This document shows positions 1 to 10,976 of a stretch of DNA of 64,000 nt, piece after piece; the stretch's first letter is position 1, and the number at the start of each line of letters is the position of its first letter. The translations under genes and the position numbers were made by a program. The notes under the pieces were generated by a model. It saw only the letters and a list, made by a program, of their open reading frames with translations, made no database searches and was not told the DNA's origin. This DNA is from Bathynomus jamesi (Eukaryota; Arthropoda; Malacostraca; Isopoda; Cirolanidae), in the NCBI GenBank assembly GCA_023014485.1, contig JAJOZX010000926.1, positions 204,501 to 268,500 on the forward strand, written 5' to 3'.

Positions 1-100
1 TTATGTTCAACAAATTTTGTTGGTCAACATCGCTCCAGGTTTGAATTCTGAGAGTCCACAAAGGCGCTAAAACCTTGGTAATAAAATTTTTATTCTCATT

Positions 101-367
101 TTAGTTATAAAATACATCATAAGATTTATAAAATATAGGAAATGCCTTCATTAACAGTTTTTGGTCGCCCACTTCCCTCTCTTCTTTTGATATCCCCTGT
201 CTTGTCAATTTCTTTAAAAGCTTTCCCAAACCACCAAAAGTCCATCCTTTGTTGGGGAATTCAGAGAGTAGTTTCGTTCGTCCATATCCCTTTTCCAGTC
301 TATAATGCATAATTATAAACTTATCTTCCTCTGAAAATGGCATATTCACTATTTTATAACCCTGCAA
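101..367 (-). pseudogene. Mariner-type transposase N-terminal fragment
   Basis: The 88-residue reading frame contains FSEEDKFIIMHYRLEKGYG and EFPNKGW, followed by a Leu/Lys-rich helix. This resembles the N-terminal helix-turn-helix of one group of mariner/Tc-like transposases. No DDE catalytic region follows: the frame ends in unrelated AT-rich sequence, so only the DNA-binding part is left. No terminal repeats were found around it. Assignment is by motif resemblance only. Confidence 0.5.
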
Positions 368-721
368 AAAAAATCGTATATTAAAATTTACAAAAGTGAA
401 AATGGAAATAAAGGATTCTTGATTAGTTTGTCGAGCATCAGTTGTAGTAATATTAGAGAAATATTTAACAAATCGTTATTTTTGATAGCTTCGAACTGAA
501 ATTTGGTTTACAGGTAGATGTTTTACGTATCTTTTACTTGTATAAGTTTCATATTGATTGTTTGAAAAATGTTGATTCTATGGATGTTTTTGGAGTGAAC
601 CCTTTTTTTTTTGGCAGACGGCGGAACTCGTCTTCCGGTCCCCGGTTCTATAAGATTCAGATTCGGCTTCGACTTCCTGACTTTCTAAATGGCCGGCTTC
701 GGCTTCAGCCCGTCTTAATTA

Positions 722-727
722 TACAAT

Positions 728-793
<66 letters not shown>
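722..793. repeat. (AT)n microsatellite
   Basis: Nearly pure AT dinucleotide tract. It creates a false Ile-Tyr repeat reading frame on the plus strand; no gene is implied. Confidence 0.95.
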
Positions 794-794
<1 letters not shown>

Positions 795-1064
795 TGGACC
801 ACTAAAGAAGGCAACTATAGAAATGCTTTGTTATATACTGTAGAATATAAATTATATTGCATTCTTCAGTAATCTTGGTTTAGTTTTCATGAAGTACCAA
901 GTTACTTTGTTGCTATTTTTACTGCATGTTTAAGTAAACCGTGTGTAATTTCAGTTATTAATATTGATTATGACGACTAAAATTTCCATCAATTATAATT
1001 ATTATGACTTAACTGTAAATTGTAAATAGTGAAATACTTGTAATTATAAAGTACATAAATAATA

Positions 1065-2006
1065 TAGGGTGTCCATAAATGATTACCCTGATTAAAGCAT
1101 GCTATAACTTTTAAATAAACACTCGTATTCAAACACAGTTTTAATCATAAGCAGATAAACATACAAAGTTTTGATACATAGTTAATGAACTTAATAAGCT
1201 TCCACATGTGCACCCCTAGTGGCACGTAAAATGTCTAAACGGTGTTCACACTCACGCCACACATTTTCCAACATTTGTGGGTTAACTGTCGCAATTGCAT
1301 CCATAATGCGTTCTCGCAATGTCCTGATATCTGGAACAACTGTTGCATAAACCAAATCTTTAACATGACCCCAGAGAAAGAAATCCAGCGGGGTAATGTC
1401 TGGTGATCTTGGGGGGCCATGGGATTGGCCCGTCCCTGCCAATCCATCGATTTGGAAATGTTGCGTCGAGTTTCACGAACAACATGCGCCCAATGAGGGG
1501 GTGCCCCATCTTGTTGGAAGATGACAGTTGGCTGCCTGTCCTGCAGCTGGGGGATGGCGTAATTGGTGAGTATATCCAGGTACACATTTGCGGAAACAGT
1601 GTTCTCAGCGAAGAAGGACCAATCATCTGGTCCCATCGGAAACTGATGGTCTACCACTGCTCTTTCCCTTTTCCACGTTTCCAGTTTCCAAGAATTTTTT
1701 CATCCACGACTTAATTAACTTCACATCAGGTGGATTCTTTCCATACTTTGTTCTGAACCTTCGCTGAACACTGACAGGAGATTTTGTTTCTGCAAGCCAC
1801 ACAACATATTGTGCCTTCTCTGTCACAGACGCCATCTTAACTGAACAGCTACTACAGCGCTCCTAGCGGCGAATGCGGTAGACGAAACACACCAGCACAG
1901 AAACTCTATGCGTGTACGAGATCACCTGTAAAAAGAAAACGGATGTAAGATTCGTCATTAAAACATGAGCATACTGTTTTCAGGGTAAACATTTATGAAC
2001 ACCCTG
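1065..2006 (-). mobile_element. Mariner element, internally deleted, TA target site
   Basis: The ends are inverted repeats: the left begins TAGGGTGTCCATAAATGATT and the right, reversed, begins CAGGGTGTTCATAAATGTTT. Over 25 bp there are only a few mismatches. Both ends are flanked by TA (1063-1064 and 2007-2008), as expected for Tc1/mariner. At 942 bp it is shorter than a full element of this group (compare the 1371-bp copy at 40722-42092), and the transposase inside is broken. It could move only if a related transposase acted in trans. Confidence 0.9.
1191..1835 (-). pseudogene. Mariner transposase remnant (DUF4817-type)
   Basis: Three overlapping minus-strand frames give pieces of one transposase. 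The N-terminus (from 1835) starts MASVTEKAQYVVWLAE and carries the VQRRFRTKYGKNPP helix-turn-helix typical of this mariner group. A second frame has FQQDGAPPHW, the second catalytic aspartate. A third has [18 protein letters not shown], the third catalytic motif. The segment between the DNA-binding domain and the second catalytic motif, including the first catalytic Asp, is mostly deleted, and frameshifts separate the rest. It is non-functional. Confidence 0.88.
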
Positions 2007-2774
2007 TATATGAATCCTAATTCAGATTTACAATAATGTATACATTTGGAAAAAGTGCGTCTTTCTTCTATTATTTAGAAATATCTACGATTATTCTTTT
2101 TTTTTTCCTTGTTCCTTTTCCAAACTGCTAAAATTAAACTGAAGCTGTAGAGTTAGGTCCATAATGTATATTTACATCAAATGAATGATTTTTTCCGAAA
2201 AACTTGAGTTTTAACAGCAACATATTTAAGAAAAAAGTGAGAAAAGCTCAAAACAGGAAACAACACGGCATTAAAATGTAAAAATTATCTTTTCTTTCAA
2301 GGAACGAAGTCAATTTCAGTACCTGTTCCAAGTTTGCATTTCGAAAACTTGCCAGTGAATTAATTTTCTTGTCCTAAGTAAAGTAGCGAAAATTTAGTAT
2401 TAAGGAAACCAGTTACGCTTAATTTTAGCCTTTATAAAAGTGTCTTCTGCATTTACCAAGCCACTGACTAGGCTGGAATTAAATAGCAAAGGTCGAGATC
2501 CTTCCTTATAAAAAATATGACCAAAGCCTACCTATATTTAGTTAGATTACGCTTGTACAAAATTTCATACTCCTTTGTGAAACCGAGGAAAAACCATTGA
2601 GTTTCTAAATTTACCATAATACCACAGCCATCAAAATTTTCAGCTTCACATTCAAAGCCAGTAGGGTCAGAAGTTGTGAACACTCAAAATCCGTGGCTCA
2701 CAAGCTTTAAGTAAATGTTAAAGTTTCACTGGCTTAAAATTTGTTCAAAATCATTTGTACGAAATGAGCCAAAA

Positions 2775-3890
2775 TCAAGGTTCAGAGTTATCGAGATGCC
2801 TAGACACTGCGTTTGAAAGATTGGAGGTCAGAAACAGGGGAAAGATGAATTGAGGAAGGTTGTTCCAGAGTTGACCGGTTGAATTTATAAAAGACTGAGA
2901 ATACCGATTAACCCTTGCATTAGAGAGGTGGACAGAAAAGGAATGAGAATGTGTAGAAAGTCTGGTACTGCGTGGTCTCCTTAAAGGAGGAGGTATGCAG
3001 TTAGAGAATTGGAAAAAGCAGTAGTAAAGAGAGAGTGAGGCAACATTGCGGCGAAGAGAGAGGGATTGAAGACAGTCAGTATGAGGCGGGGAAGTGATGA
3101 TACGAAAAGCCTCCGATTCCACCAGGTCAAGTAGAGCTGTGTAGGTTGAGCCACCTCACACATGAGAAGCATATTCCATACAGGGGCAGACAAGACCTCT
3201 GTACAGATACAGCAACTGAATAGGAGTGAAGAAACTGCGGAACCGGTAGAGCACACCTAACTTCTTAGTCTTAGAAGCTATTTTAGAGAGTATATGCGAT
3301 ATTTCCAAGATAAATCACGAGAAAAGGAAATGCCAAAAATGTTAAGAGGAAGGGATGAGTTGTGTATTGTTGAAGGTAAGAGAATAGTCGTGTGGAAGAT
3401 TGTGACGAGTAGACAGATGAAGGAACCGAGTTTTTGAGGCAGTGAAATCCACAAGGCTTTCGCAACCCCAATCACAGATAGTACAAAGATTAGAGGTCTA
3501 GTTCATCCTAAAGTTGTTAATAGTGGTGTTCCTCAGGGTTCTGTTCTGTCATCCACTCTTTTCCTTTTATTTATCAATGATCTATTAAGTCGCATTTCCT
3601 CTCCTATCCACTCCTATGCCGATGATTCTACTTCTCCACACGCTTCACAAAACCTCCCTCTCAACAGTCAGTCCATGATTCGCGTAGGACGACTATAAAG
3701 AAACGTGGCCACTTACAACCACAGAGCTCTATAGATCGGCAAGAAAGGAAATCAGAGATGAAGAGACAGATAAAAGGATAGAAACCGAAGGAGGCCAGTT
3801 TGGAAATTAAGGATTTGTGTCAGACTCCATCAAAAGCTTTTGGTGTGTCTAGCCCAACAGTAAAGGTTTCACCAAAATCCCGAAACCATG
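2775..3890 (-). pseudogene. LINE reverse transcriptase fragment (family C) with inverted middle segment
   Basis: The minus strand encodes the C-terminal region of a non-LTR retrotransposon RT: FRIITSPPHTDCLQSLSLRR, then RSTRLSTHSHSFSVHL and a LWNNLPQ motif, all typical of jockey-like elements. At 3283-3475 lies the SSLPLNIFGISFSRDLSWKY region that normally precedes it. At about 3478-3700 the coding sense switches to the plus strand (SGVPQGSVLS and YADDS, the catalytic motif). It returns to minus at 3700-3890 (motif A region). The copy is therefore 5-prime truncated, mutated and rearranged. A related copy lies at 32650-33875. Confidence 0.85.
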
Positions 3891-3902
3891 TATGTGTGTG
3901 TA

Positions 3903-4180
3903 TATGAAAATGAAAAGGTTTATTGGCAGACTGTAATCCATATGACAAATATTAATAATACAATGACAGTTCACATACTAAGAATAGAAATACACACAAA
4001 TAATTAGAAATATTACAGTAATAATGTCAAAGTTAAGTGAAGCTACAGACAGACGTTTTCGTACCACGAATTCCATAGCTTAGAGCCTTAGACGACAAAC
4101 GGCAGGACTCATGGATAGCTTGGATAATCGGGTTGGTTGATTTTTTTAATTCTTTGCATTAGACTGTATTGGGTTAATAT
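3903..4180 (-). mobile_element. 3-prime end of LINE family D
   Basis: The reverse complement matches the segment at about 44041-44230, the continuation of the LINE at 36276-36797. Shared stretches include the sequences around CCAAGCTAT, GAGTCCTGC and the oligo-AT tail. It is a short 5-prime truncated insertion on the minus strand. Confidence 0.7.
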
Positions 4181-4207
4181 GCAGCAAATAGCCCCACCTC
4201 GACTTTT

Positions 4208-4386
4208 GGTACGAAAGTTAGTTATTAGGGTGTGTTCTCATGTGTTTTCCTCAGAAATGCCACTCATTTGCCCCGCATTAATTGAAAGTATGAAAAAAAT
4301 CGTTTCCAAGTAAACACGGGGCAAATGAGTAGCATTTCTGAATAAAGCACATGAAAACACACCCTAATAACTAAATTTCGCACCCG
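4208..4386. repeat. Foldback MITE-like palindrome
   Basis: The left arm (ACGAAAGTTAGTTATTAGGG, then GTGTG) and the right arm are reverse complements. The inner arms, ending near CATTTGCCCCG and CGGGGCAAATG, also pair. The whole of about 180 bp can fold as one hairpin with a short loop. No coding content and no clear target duplication were seen. Confidence 0.75.
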
Positions 4387-4484
4387 TGAAATGTATGTTA
4401 TTGCTAACCTAACCTACCTAACCTAAATGAAAAGATTACCATTATGGTACTTAGTATTATCGGGACTACCAAACTGTTTATTAT

Positions 4485-4644
4485 GTATTTTTGCTCCCGT
4501 CATTTTCGTTTAAACTAACGAAAATATCACAACTTAACCTAACCAATCATCAGGGGCGTACAGTTGACCTAACCGGGCATTCAGTTGACCTAACCACGAA
4601 TTCAGTTGACCTAACCACGAATTCAGTTGACCTAACCACGAATT
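4485..4644. repeat. Repeat family R with four 21-bp units
   Basis: Positions 4561-4644 are four head-to-tail 21-bp units of the type CAGTTGACCTAACC plus GGGCATT or ACGAATT. Upstream lies a palindromic TTTTCGTTTAAACTAACG motif and CTTAACCTAACC. The same block occurs at 6430-6490, 11405-11520 and 18055-18180, so it belongs to a dispersed repeat. Confidence 0.8.
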
Positions 4645-4894
4645 CAGGTTATATATAGCCTAGCTACTTTTTATAATTTTAACTTTGTTACTTTAAATTA
4701 TAATTTAGCAATTTGTATTTTGTATGTGAATTGGCTTTTTATTGTCTTAGCCCTGAAAATGGAATTAGTGCATTTCGAAACGTTGGTACTGATTAAACCT
4801 TGAATGTTTATTTTTTTCTGGTGTTCCTATTTATTATTAAACTGCGTTTTCCACGCCATCAATCAATAGCCGATACACACACACACACACACAC

Positions 4895-5168
4895 CTTTGG
4901 TTAGCTTCCACCCGAATTGTTCATTCTGACGAAGGTCAAGCTTTTCACGCCACCTTAGACCTACAGTTTAACGTGGAATCCGAACCACGCCCCACAAGCA
5001 TCCCAGCGTCTTAACCACTAGGCCACCCATTTATCTACCAACCACTTTATTGTGTGGAAGGATAAACAGCTGGGTTTTGCTGCGCGCCGCCTGCTGTCAC
5101 CGGGTCTCGATCCCGGGGCCGATGGATTCGTAGTCAGCGACGCTAACCACTACACCACCGAGGTGCAT
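4895..5168 (-). mobile_element. tRNA-derived SINE, two tRNA-like segments
   Basis: The reverse complement of 5075-5165 begins CCTCGGTGGTGTAGTGGTTA, an A-box-like tRNA head, followed by GGGATCGAGACCC (B-box-like). A second tRNA-like stretch at about 4970-5027 (reverse) has GGTGGCCTAGTGGTTAAGAC and GGTTCGGATTCCAC. The linker near ATAAATGG and the GACCTTCGTC body also occur at 35795-35960, so this is a repeat family rather than tRNA genes. Neither segment folds into a clean cloverleaf. Confidence 0.75.
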
Positions 5169-5217
5169 CGAATATATATATATATTATACACACCTTACC
5201 TTATGAACCTTATGTTG

Positions 5218-5263
5218 TTTCGTGCGTTGGTCTCTCTTCACACGGAGGTCAAGCTGGTGGCCC

Positions 5264-5344
<81 letters not shown>
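5218..5344 (-). repeat. LINE family A tail plus (CT)n(AT)n microsatellite
   Basis: Positions 5218-5272 match the LINE tail at 51660-51715 (GTTGGTCTCTCTTCACAC, GGTCAAGCTGGTGGCC). The tail is cut short by a CT tract that turns into an AT tract (about 5272-5344). Nothing coding. Confidence 0.7.
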
Positions 5345-5349
<5 letters not shown>

Positions 5350-5717
5350 AAAGAACACGGTATAAAATTTCGGTGTTCAAATTATATTTATTCGCAAATT
5401 ACATGAAATAGTGTCAGGTTGGATGTAGTTATCTTAAAATAAAAGAAGTGTTTTTGTGTGCACAAAACTGATGAAAATACAAAATACAAACTTGGAATAT
5501 CGAGAAAAGTTTGGTCCAAATATCTACTAGAGAAGACGGACGCTTAAATTTAGTTTGCTTCGCCCATCTCCAAATTGAATGCAATTTAAGCAATTTTTGT
5601 TTTTCATTCTTATGTTATTAACTCGTAAACTTTTCGGCAAGTTATTAATGCACAAGGTTAAAGAGAACGTTATCATAAACCTTGTTATATTACTATAATT
5701 TATACCGTAAGCCTAAT

Positions 5718-5724
5718 ATATATA

Positions 5725-5760
<36 letters not shown>
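5718..5760. repeat. (TG)n microsatellite
   Basis: TATG/TG tract. The unique DNA around it (5345-6240) is AT-rich, with no supported gene. Confidence 0.9.
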
Positions 5761-5761
<1 letters not shown>

Positions 5762-6239
5762 TGACAAAGTCTCACTGGGTTTCCGAGTGCTCTTTGAAAT
5801 TGGAACAAAGCAATGGAACAATAATAATGATGTTGCTGCCTCAATTTCAATGCAAGTTGTCTTTAAAAAAATGATGCCTAGCTTTGTCAGGTTCTTTACT
5901 AGGTTCATGTGGAAAAGTAAAAAATGGCCCTCAAATATTACAAATTCTTAAAAAGGGAATACCATGATACAATCATGATAACTTGCTAGACCTATTTAAT
6001 TTCTCATACCTTAAACTCAATATAAACATGAAATTTCAAAGGCATATTATGCAGAATAAATTCAAATAGGCTAATTACATACCTACAACATCTAACTAGC
6101 CTACATAGCTACAGTCTTGGTTACAACTGTGGTACCAGCCAAATTAACTGGCCTGGTTTTGAATGACTGAATAAGTCTTTATTTATTTTTTGTAAAAAAT
6201 GCAATTTTACAATTTTTTTTTGTTACAATAATTGTGAAA

Positions 6240-6490
6240 TTGGACTATTTATTTAATTTAAGGCTATTTAGTCAGCAGTCCTATGCACATATAGACTGTT
6301 TTTGTGAGCTTTGTATTATTTTTAAAAATTTGCTATAATCTTCATCTACATTTACGTTAATAATAAAATAATAAAAAATTTTAATTTTAAATTTGTTAAC
6401 AATTTGTTTTAGATTTTGAAGTGCCGTAATAAGTGAATGCCCGGTTAGGTTAACTGAATGCCCGGTTAGGTTAACTGTACGCCCTTGACG
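6240..6490 (+). repeat. Repeat family R, longer copy
   Basis: This segment is the reverse complement of about 11405-11720. Shared parts include GGCTATTTAGTCAGCAGTCC, the AT-rich body with TTTACGTTAATAATAAAATA, and two 21-bp units AATGCCCGGTTAGGTTAACTG. It is immediately followed by the hAT element whose 8-bp target duplication starts at 6512. No coding content. Confidence 0.75.
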
Positions 6491-6519
6491 ATTAGTTAGC
6501 TACAGTATATCATAGTTAT

Positions 6520-7421
6520 CAGAGCTGGGCAGTATTTAAATACATCTGTATTCAAATACATTTGTGTATTTAGAACTGTATTTATAAATACATTGTTTTT
6601 CATGTATTTAAATACAGTATTTAAATACAATGTATTTAAATACTCAAAATATAAAAATGTAAATACTTTTACTGGTTTAATACACGTTCTGTACTAGCAC
6701 AGTACGACGCGTCGACAGTGTAGTACAGCATGGTTCATGTTTCAACGTGTCAGTTCAATCAGTTGTGTGCCACTCTTAGTCGAAAGCGGTTGATTTCTTT
6801 ATCGTGTGCGTGTCATGGCTTCAACAAGCAAATCCGGTGAATCAAACAGTGATATATCTGCAGATAACAATTTAGTGCACCCTCTGTTGATGGAAAATAC
6901 TTTAAAATTAAATCTAAAGACGGTAATAAGGTAAAGTGCACCTGCTTGCTGTGTAAACACGAAGTCTCTGCTGCAAGCAATGCTACAACGAATCTGTACA
7001 CTCATCTGAAGGTAAGTGTTTTTTTAAACATCAAAAAATATCTTGAAATTGACCAAATAATCGTACAAAACGGCTCTGCCTTAAGTGGGCCTGTGTAACT
7101 AACTCGTTGCAATCAATCCAATTTGCGATGGAAAATTCATTGATGAAAAAGCTTTTAAAATCGTCTGATCTATCGAATGGTGTATTTATTTCGAAATTCA
7201 CCGTGTCCCCTAAAGTAGAAATTTATCAAAACATGAATTAGTGAATGCATATGTTAAAATTTGTATGTATTTAAAATGTATTTACAAATGTATTTAAATA
7301 CAATTGATGTATTTTGTATTTAGTATCTAAATACATTCGTAAAATGTATTTAGTATTTAAATACATTTCTCCCATGTATTTAGTATTTAAATACATTCAA
7401 TGTATTTATTGCCCAGCTCTG
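6520..7421 (+). mobile_element. hAT element with CAGAGCTGGGCA ends
   Basis: The element starts CAGAGCTGGGCAGTATTTAA and ends with the reverse complement CAGAGCTGGGCAATAAATAC. It is flanked by a perfect 8-bp direct repeat ATAGTTAT (6512-6519 and 7422-7429), diagnostic of hAT insertion. Both subterminal regions are packed with copies of TATTTAAATACA, probably transposase-binding repeats. At 902 bp it carries only a zinc-finger fragment of a transposase, so it is non-autonomous. Confidence 0.93.
6814..7013 (+). pseudogene. BED zinc-finger remnant of a hAT transposase
   Basis: An ATG at 6814 opens MASTSKSGESNSD. After a frameshift near 6900 the sequence reads KSKDGNKVKCTCLLCKHEV and TTNLYTHLK. 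The C-x2-C and the TNLYxHLK stretch are the first half of a BED-type DNA-binding finger, as found at the N-terminus of hAT transposases. The RNase-H catalytic region is absent. GTAAGTG directly after LK at 7011 could be a splice donor. Confidence 0.7.
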
Positions 7422-7444
7422 ATAGTTATATACCTTTCAACCTT

Positions 7445-7690
7445 TCAAATGTTTCACGTGATGATTCCTCATTTCACGAAGGTCAAGCTTGTCGCCTCTC
7501 CTCTCGAGTTAGCCTGGTGAAGTAGTGAGTTGGTTCTTGTACTCTCCACTAGTGGTGCACCGATTAATCGGTATCGGCACCTGGCATGCCGATATTAGGA
7601 AAATACCTGGCATGGCCGATTAATCGGCATGCCAGGTGCCGATACCGATTAATCGGTGCACCACTACTCTCCACCTCACATAGCCAGGTC
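7445..7690 (-). mobile_element. LINE family A 3-prime tail (outer part)
   Basis: This is the untranslated tail of the LINE whose coding end is at 10977-11300. It matches 51690-51780 (CACGAAGGTCAAGCTTGTCG, GAGTTAGCC, CTCTCCAC, CATAGCCAGGT). Two insertions cut it: the MITE at 7550-7666 and the 3.3-kb element starting at 7691. Confidence 0.8.
7550..7666. mobile_element. 117-bp palindromic hAT MITE, copy 1
   Basis: The ends are long inverted repeats starting TAGTGGTGCACCGATTAATC. An 8-bp direct repeat CTCTCCAC flanks it (7542-7549 and 7667-7674). Nearly all of it pairs with itself. A second copy of the same length is at 61817-61933. It has no coding capacity and depends on an unlinked transposase. 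Confidence 0.95.
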
Positions 7691-10600
7691 CATGACTCCA
7701 GATTCCTGGGATCTTGGGAGCATTGCTCCAGTAAATTTGACCATGAGAAAAAGTAAATTTGGATTTGGGTTTTGTTCATCCGCTAGACGTTATGCAATTT
7801 TTTTGCGTATACGTTCTCGTACAAACCAATTTTTTTAAATTACAAATTTAGTTATTTTAAGTTTAGTTGGTAATTCCATATTTAACAATTATTTTTATTT
7901 TTTGTTAAGCTTCAATGTTTTGATAATTAAAATTTTATTAAAGGTATATTTTTTTAATATAAAATTATCAGGATTGGACTATGTTCCATTGATCTCGGCC
8001 AGGTTTGATAAATTGGCCAGATAATTACTTATGCGGTTTTAAGTAATCCACCATGACTCTAGAATTGAAAGTTTAGTTAAGTTTAAACTTGCTTTTACTT
8101 ACTTTAACTTACCTACTTTTACTTACTCTTCCTTACTTTTACTAAGTTTAAAGCACTTACTTTTACTTACTTTCATTGTACTATATTTACTTACTTTTAC
8201 TCACTTTTACCATACTATATTTACTAACTTTTACTTATTTTGTATTTTTTCAGGTAGTCAATAATCAATAATGGATCCTAATATTGATGAAGTTGGAGAG
8301 AAAAGTGAGGGTGTTAAAAGGGGTTACTTTTGTGGTCAATGCAAGAACAAATATTCAAAGAAGCAAAACTGGGAGGAACATTTTAATTCCAAAAAAAATA
8401 TTTGTTACAATACAAGAGGTCCCAGAGTTTGGGCCCACAGCTTAGATATTGCAGTAAAGAAATACCAGAGGATGAAGTGCAGCAAAGAGATACGGCAAAG
8501 CAGTCATTTAGTTTGTTCACAAAATGTGCTAGTGCTAGACCTCAGAAAAATGAACCAACTTCATCAACTGCTAATCTAGAAAATGAAACTTTTTCACTAG
8601 ATGTTTCACAGACTGAAGAAAGTGCTTCTCCTCCACCTAAGAAAAAAGGTAAGTGAGGAATCTGCGCATCAGACTAACAAAACTGCTTTAGAGGAATTTG
8701 AAAATTCCCAAATCCAGAAGACATTGAATGCAATTTTGCGCCTAACAAAGAAACTCACCAAGCTGTTGTGGTTAATAAAGAGAAGAGTCAAAATATGCCT
8801 TCAAGTTCAAGTGTTGCATCCAAATCTAATAAAGCAAAAAGCAACAAATTTGACATTTCCATAGCCCATTTAAACAAGTGTAAATCAATACAAGAAATCC
8901 TGAACAATGATTTGATCAAATCTACATTCAAATTGGTGGAAAAGAAGGATCTAGGGCATGCTGATGATTCATTTTCAGTACCAAGTGATATAATGGAAAA
9001 CATTGCAAATAGTGACACTAATATGCCTGATGTAGATATAGCTGTTGAGGATGAAGATGATGATAATCAAGAAGATATTGATGATGCTTCTGATGATAAA
9101 ATGTTTACATTATATTGCATAGCTTGCACAGACCCCAAAGTATGTGCTTCAGACAAACATTCTAACATAAAAGGTTACTTCAATGTTAAAGATTTAACCT
9201 ATGTATGCAAACAAGGAGAAAATCAATAGAGATGGTTTAGAAATCTGAAAACCCACCTGAAGAGACATTTAATTAAACTTCAGCATCATCAAAGAGCTGC
9301 TGTTTATGAAGTGATGAAAACATCATCTCGGAACACTACTAAACGCATAGAAGACTTATGTGGCAACATCTTATACTACATAATGAAAACAAACACTGCA
9401 TGGGCTCTATATCCAGTACTTCTAGCTGTATTACATAGGTCAGGTTGTGAGGTTGGAAATTTGAATCATAGCACACATGTGTGCGAGACAATTTGTGAGC
9501 TATTAGATAATCAACTTAAAGAACAAACTGTAAAGTGGTTCTTAGAACAAACTTCAGTAACAATAACAGCTGACATTGGAACAATTTTGGGATTAAGCAT
9601 GCTAGTTGTATTAGTTATGAGTGAAGAAGATAAGACTGTAAAACTTGCTGGGATAAATTTAGTACGCAGCAAATCAGGAGTTTATTTGGCCAATGAAATT
9701 TTTGATGTGTTGAAGTCTCCTAATCACTTGAAACTATCTGAAGAAGCAATTAATCCAAGGTATCTGGAATGGTTGGAGATGGGGCTTTTTGTAAGGACAA
9801 CGAGCCATTTAAAAACGAAATGAAAAAGTTGTTTGGAGAAAATTTCAAATTTCGATGGGACTTAATGCATCTTGTGAACAGAGCCCACGTTGATGCATTG
9901 AAGAAAATTTGTAAACTAAGTGAGCTTTTAGACTTTATTCAGAATCACTCTTCAAATCTGAGATCAGGCCTTGACTATACCAATATGGTTCTTGACAATA
10001 TCATTGGTTTTAAGAGACCAAAACTCAAATCTGATACTCGCATGGTTAATTACGAATTTGATCAATTTGACAGATTTGTAGAAAATTGTGTTTTTTGATC
10101 ATCCACAAGAGAAAGAAATTAGTGCCAAGTTCTATGTATTGATTTCCTATGTAACAAAGATTATGTTGCAAGTAGCTCAAAAAACCACAGTTAGTGCAGA
10201 ATTTGTAGAAAATATATTTTATAAAGAAGGAGGGAAAATGTTATGTTAAGAGTGATGGAAACAATTTCCAAATTAGCTAATGGAGGAAATGCAAATGATG
10301 TAGTTTCTGAATTTAAGCACGATACCACAGGGCAGCAAAAGGAACTAACAGCTGAGGATTACATCCTAAATGAAGTTTACAAATACATCAAGAAACGTTC
10401 TGATTACTACCAGGTTGCTGAAGTTGCTAGACCATCCAGAACCAGATCTGAAAGTAGTTTACAAAAGACTCAGTGATAAATTGGCTGACAGAATATATAG
10501 AACAGCTGTGGAAAGGAATCACAGAGATTAAAGCATTTTGATAAAGATGGATCAACTGCCTGGAGTGAAGCACCAGCTGAAGGGACATTCTCCATTCTTG

Positions 10601-10976
10601 GTTACATTGTTGAACACAAAGGATCCATTAAGCCATCTCATTTGACTAAGCTGTGCAGATCTGCTGCACTAGATCTGCTGTAATGATCACACAGAAAGCC
10701 ATTGATCAGTGGCCAAGCATACATGGCGGTAAATTCACAACAAATGCCTACATGCAAGGTCTAACATCGTCCACTGTTGCTGCTGCAATGAATAAATAAA
10801 CTTAAGGTGAGTTATAAACTGTACATTATTGTATTATTATGTTTAGCTAAAACAATTTGTAATTGGTATGTCGTCAATTCAAGAGTTTACTATCATTAAC
10901 CTATCTAGTGGTGTAAGGGGAAAAAAAGTAAATTCAGAGCTGTGCTCCAGTAAATTTTTTCAAATCTGGAGTCATG
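7691..10976 (+). mobile_element. hAT-like element, 3.3 kb, inserted in LINE tail
   Basis: The boundaries come from the split LINE. A perfect 8-bp direct repeat GCCAGGTC lies at 7683-7690 and 10977-10984, and the element ends are inverted repeats CATGACTCCAGAT (left) and its reverse complement (right). Both subterminal regions also carry GCTCCAGTAAATTT. A single decayed transposase-like gene fills most of it. Closing the gap restores a continuous LINE tail related to 51760-51790, which supports the call independently. Confidence 0.88.
8271..10800 (+). pseudogene. Decayed zinc-finger, RNase-H-like (hAT-type) transposase
   Basis: ATG at 8271 begins MDPNIDEVGEKSEG, followed by a Cys/His finger (FCGQCKNKYSKKQNWEEHF). 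After frameshifts come a Ser-rich linker, an acidic stretch near 9047-9090 (EDEDDDNQEDIDD), and a second finger (YCIACTDPKVC with RNLKTHLKRHL, interrupted by a stop after GENQ at about 9228). The catalytic part includes ITADIGTILGLSML, then, in another frame, MVGDGAFCKDNEPF and RWDLMHLVNRAH. The latter two match the D and H positions of hAT-like RNase-H folds. Further frameshifts follow at about 9790, 10090 and 10230, and the 3-prime part decays by 10800. At least six disruptions make it dead. The superfamily call rests on the flanking 8-bp duplication plus motif order. Confidence 0.72.

Noticed and set aside
538..843. Plus-strand frame with an Ile-Tyr run
   Set aside because: Translation of the (AT)n tract; the same artefact occurs at many microsatellites (for example 5052-5411, 55801-56001, 58992-59186).
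1403..1714. Plus-strand frame across the mariner at 1065-2006
   Set aside because: Antisense of the transposase remnant, with no independent features.
4485..4650. Telomeric array or CRISPR-like repeat
   Set aside because: The units are 21 bp, directly adjacent without unique spacers, and only four copies are present; TTAGG occurs once per unit, not in tandem.
5075..5165. tRNA gene on the minus strand
   Set aside because: A and B boxes are present but no full cloverleaf, and the linked body recurs at 35795-35960, so it is a SINE.
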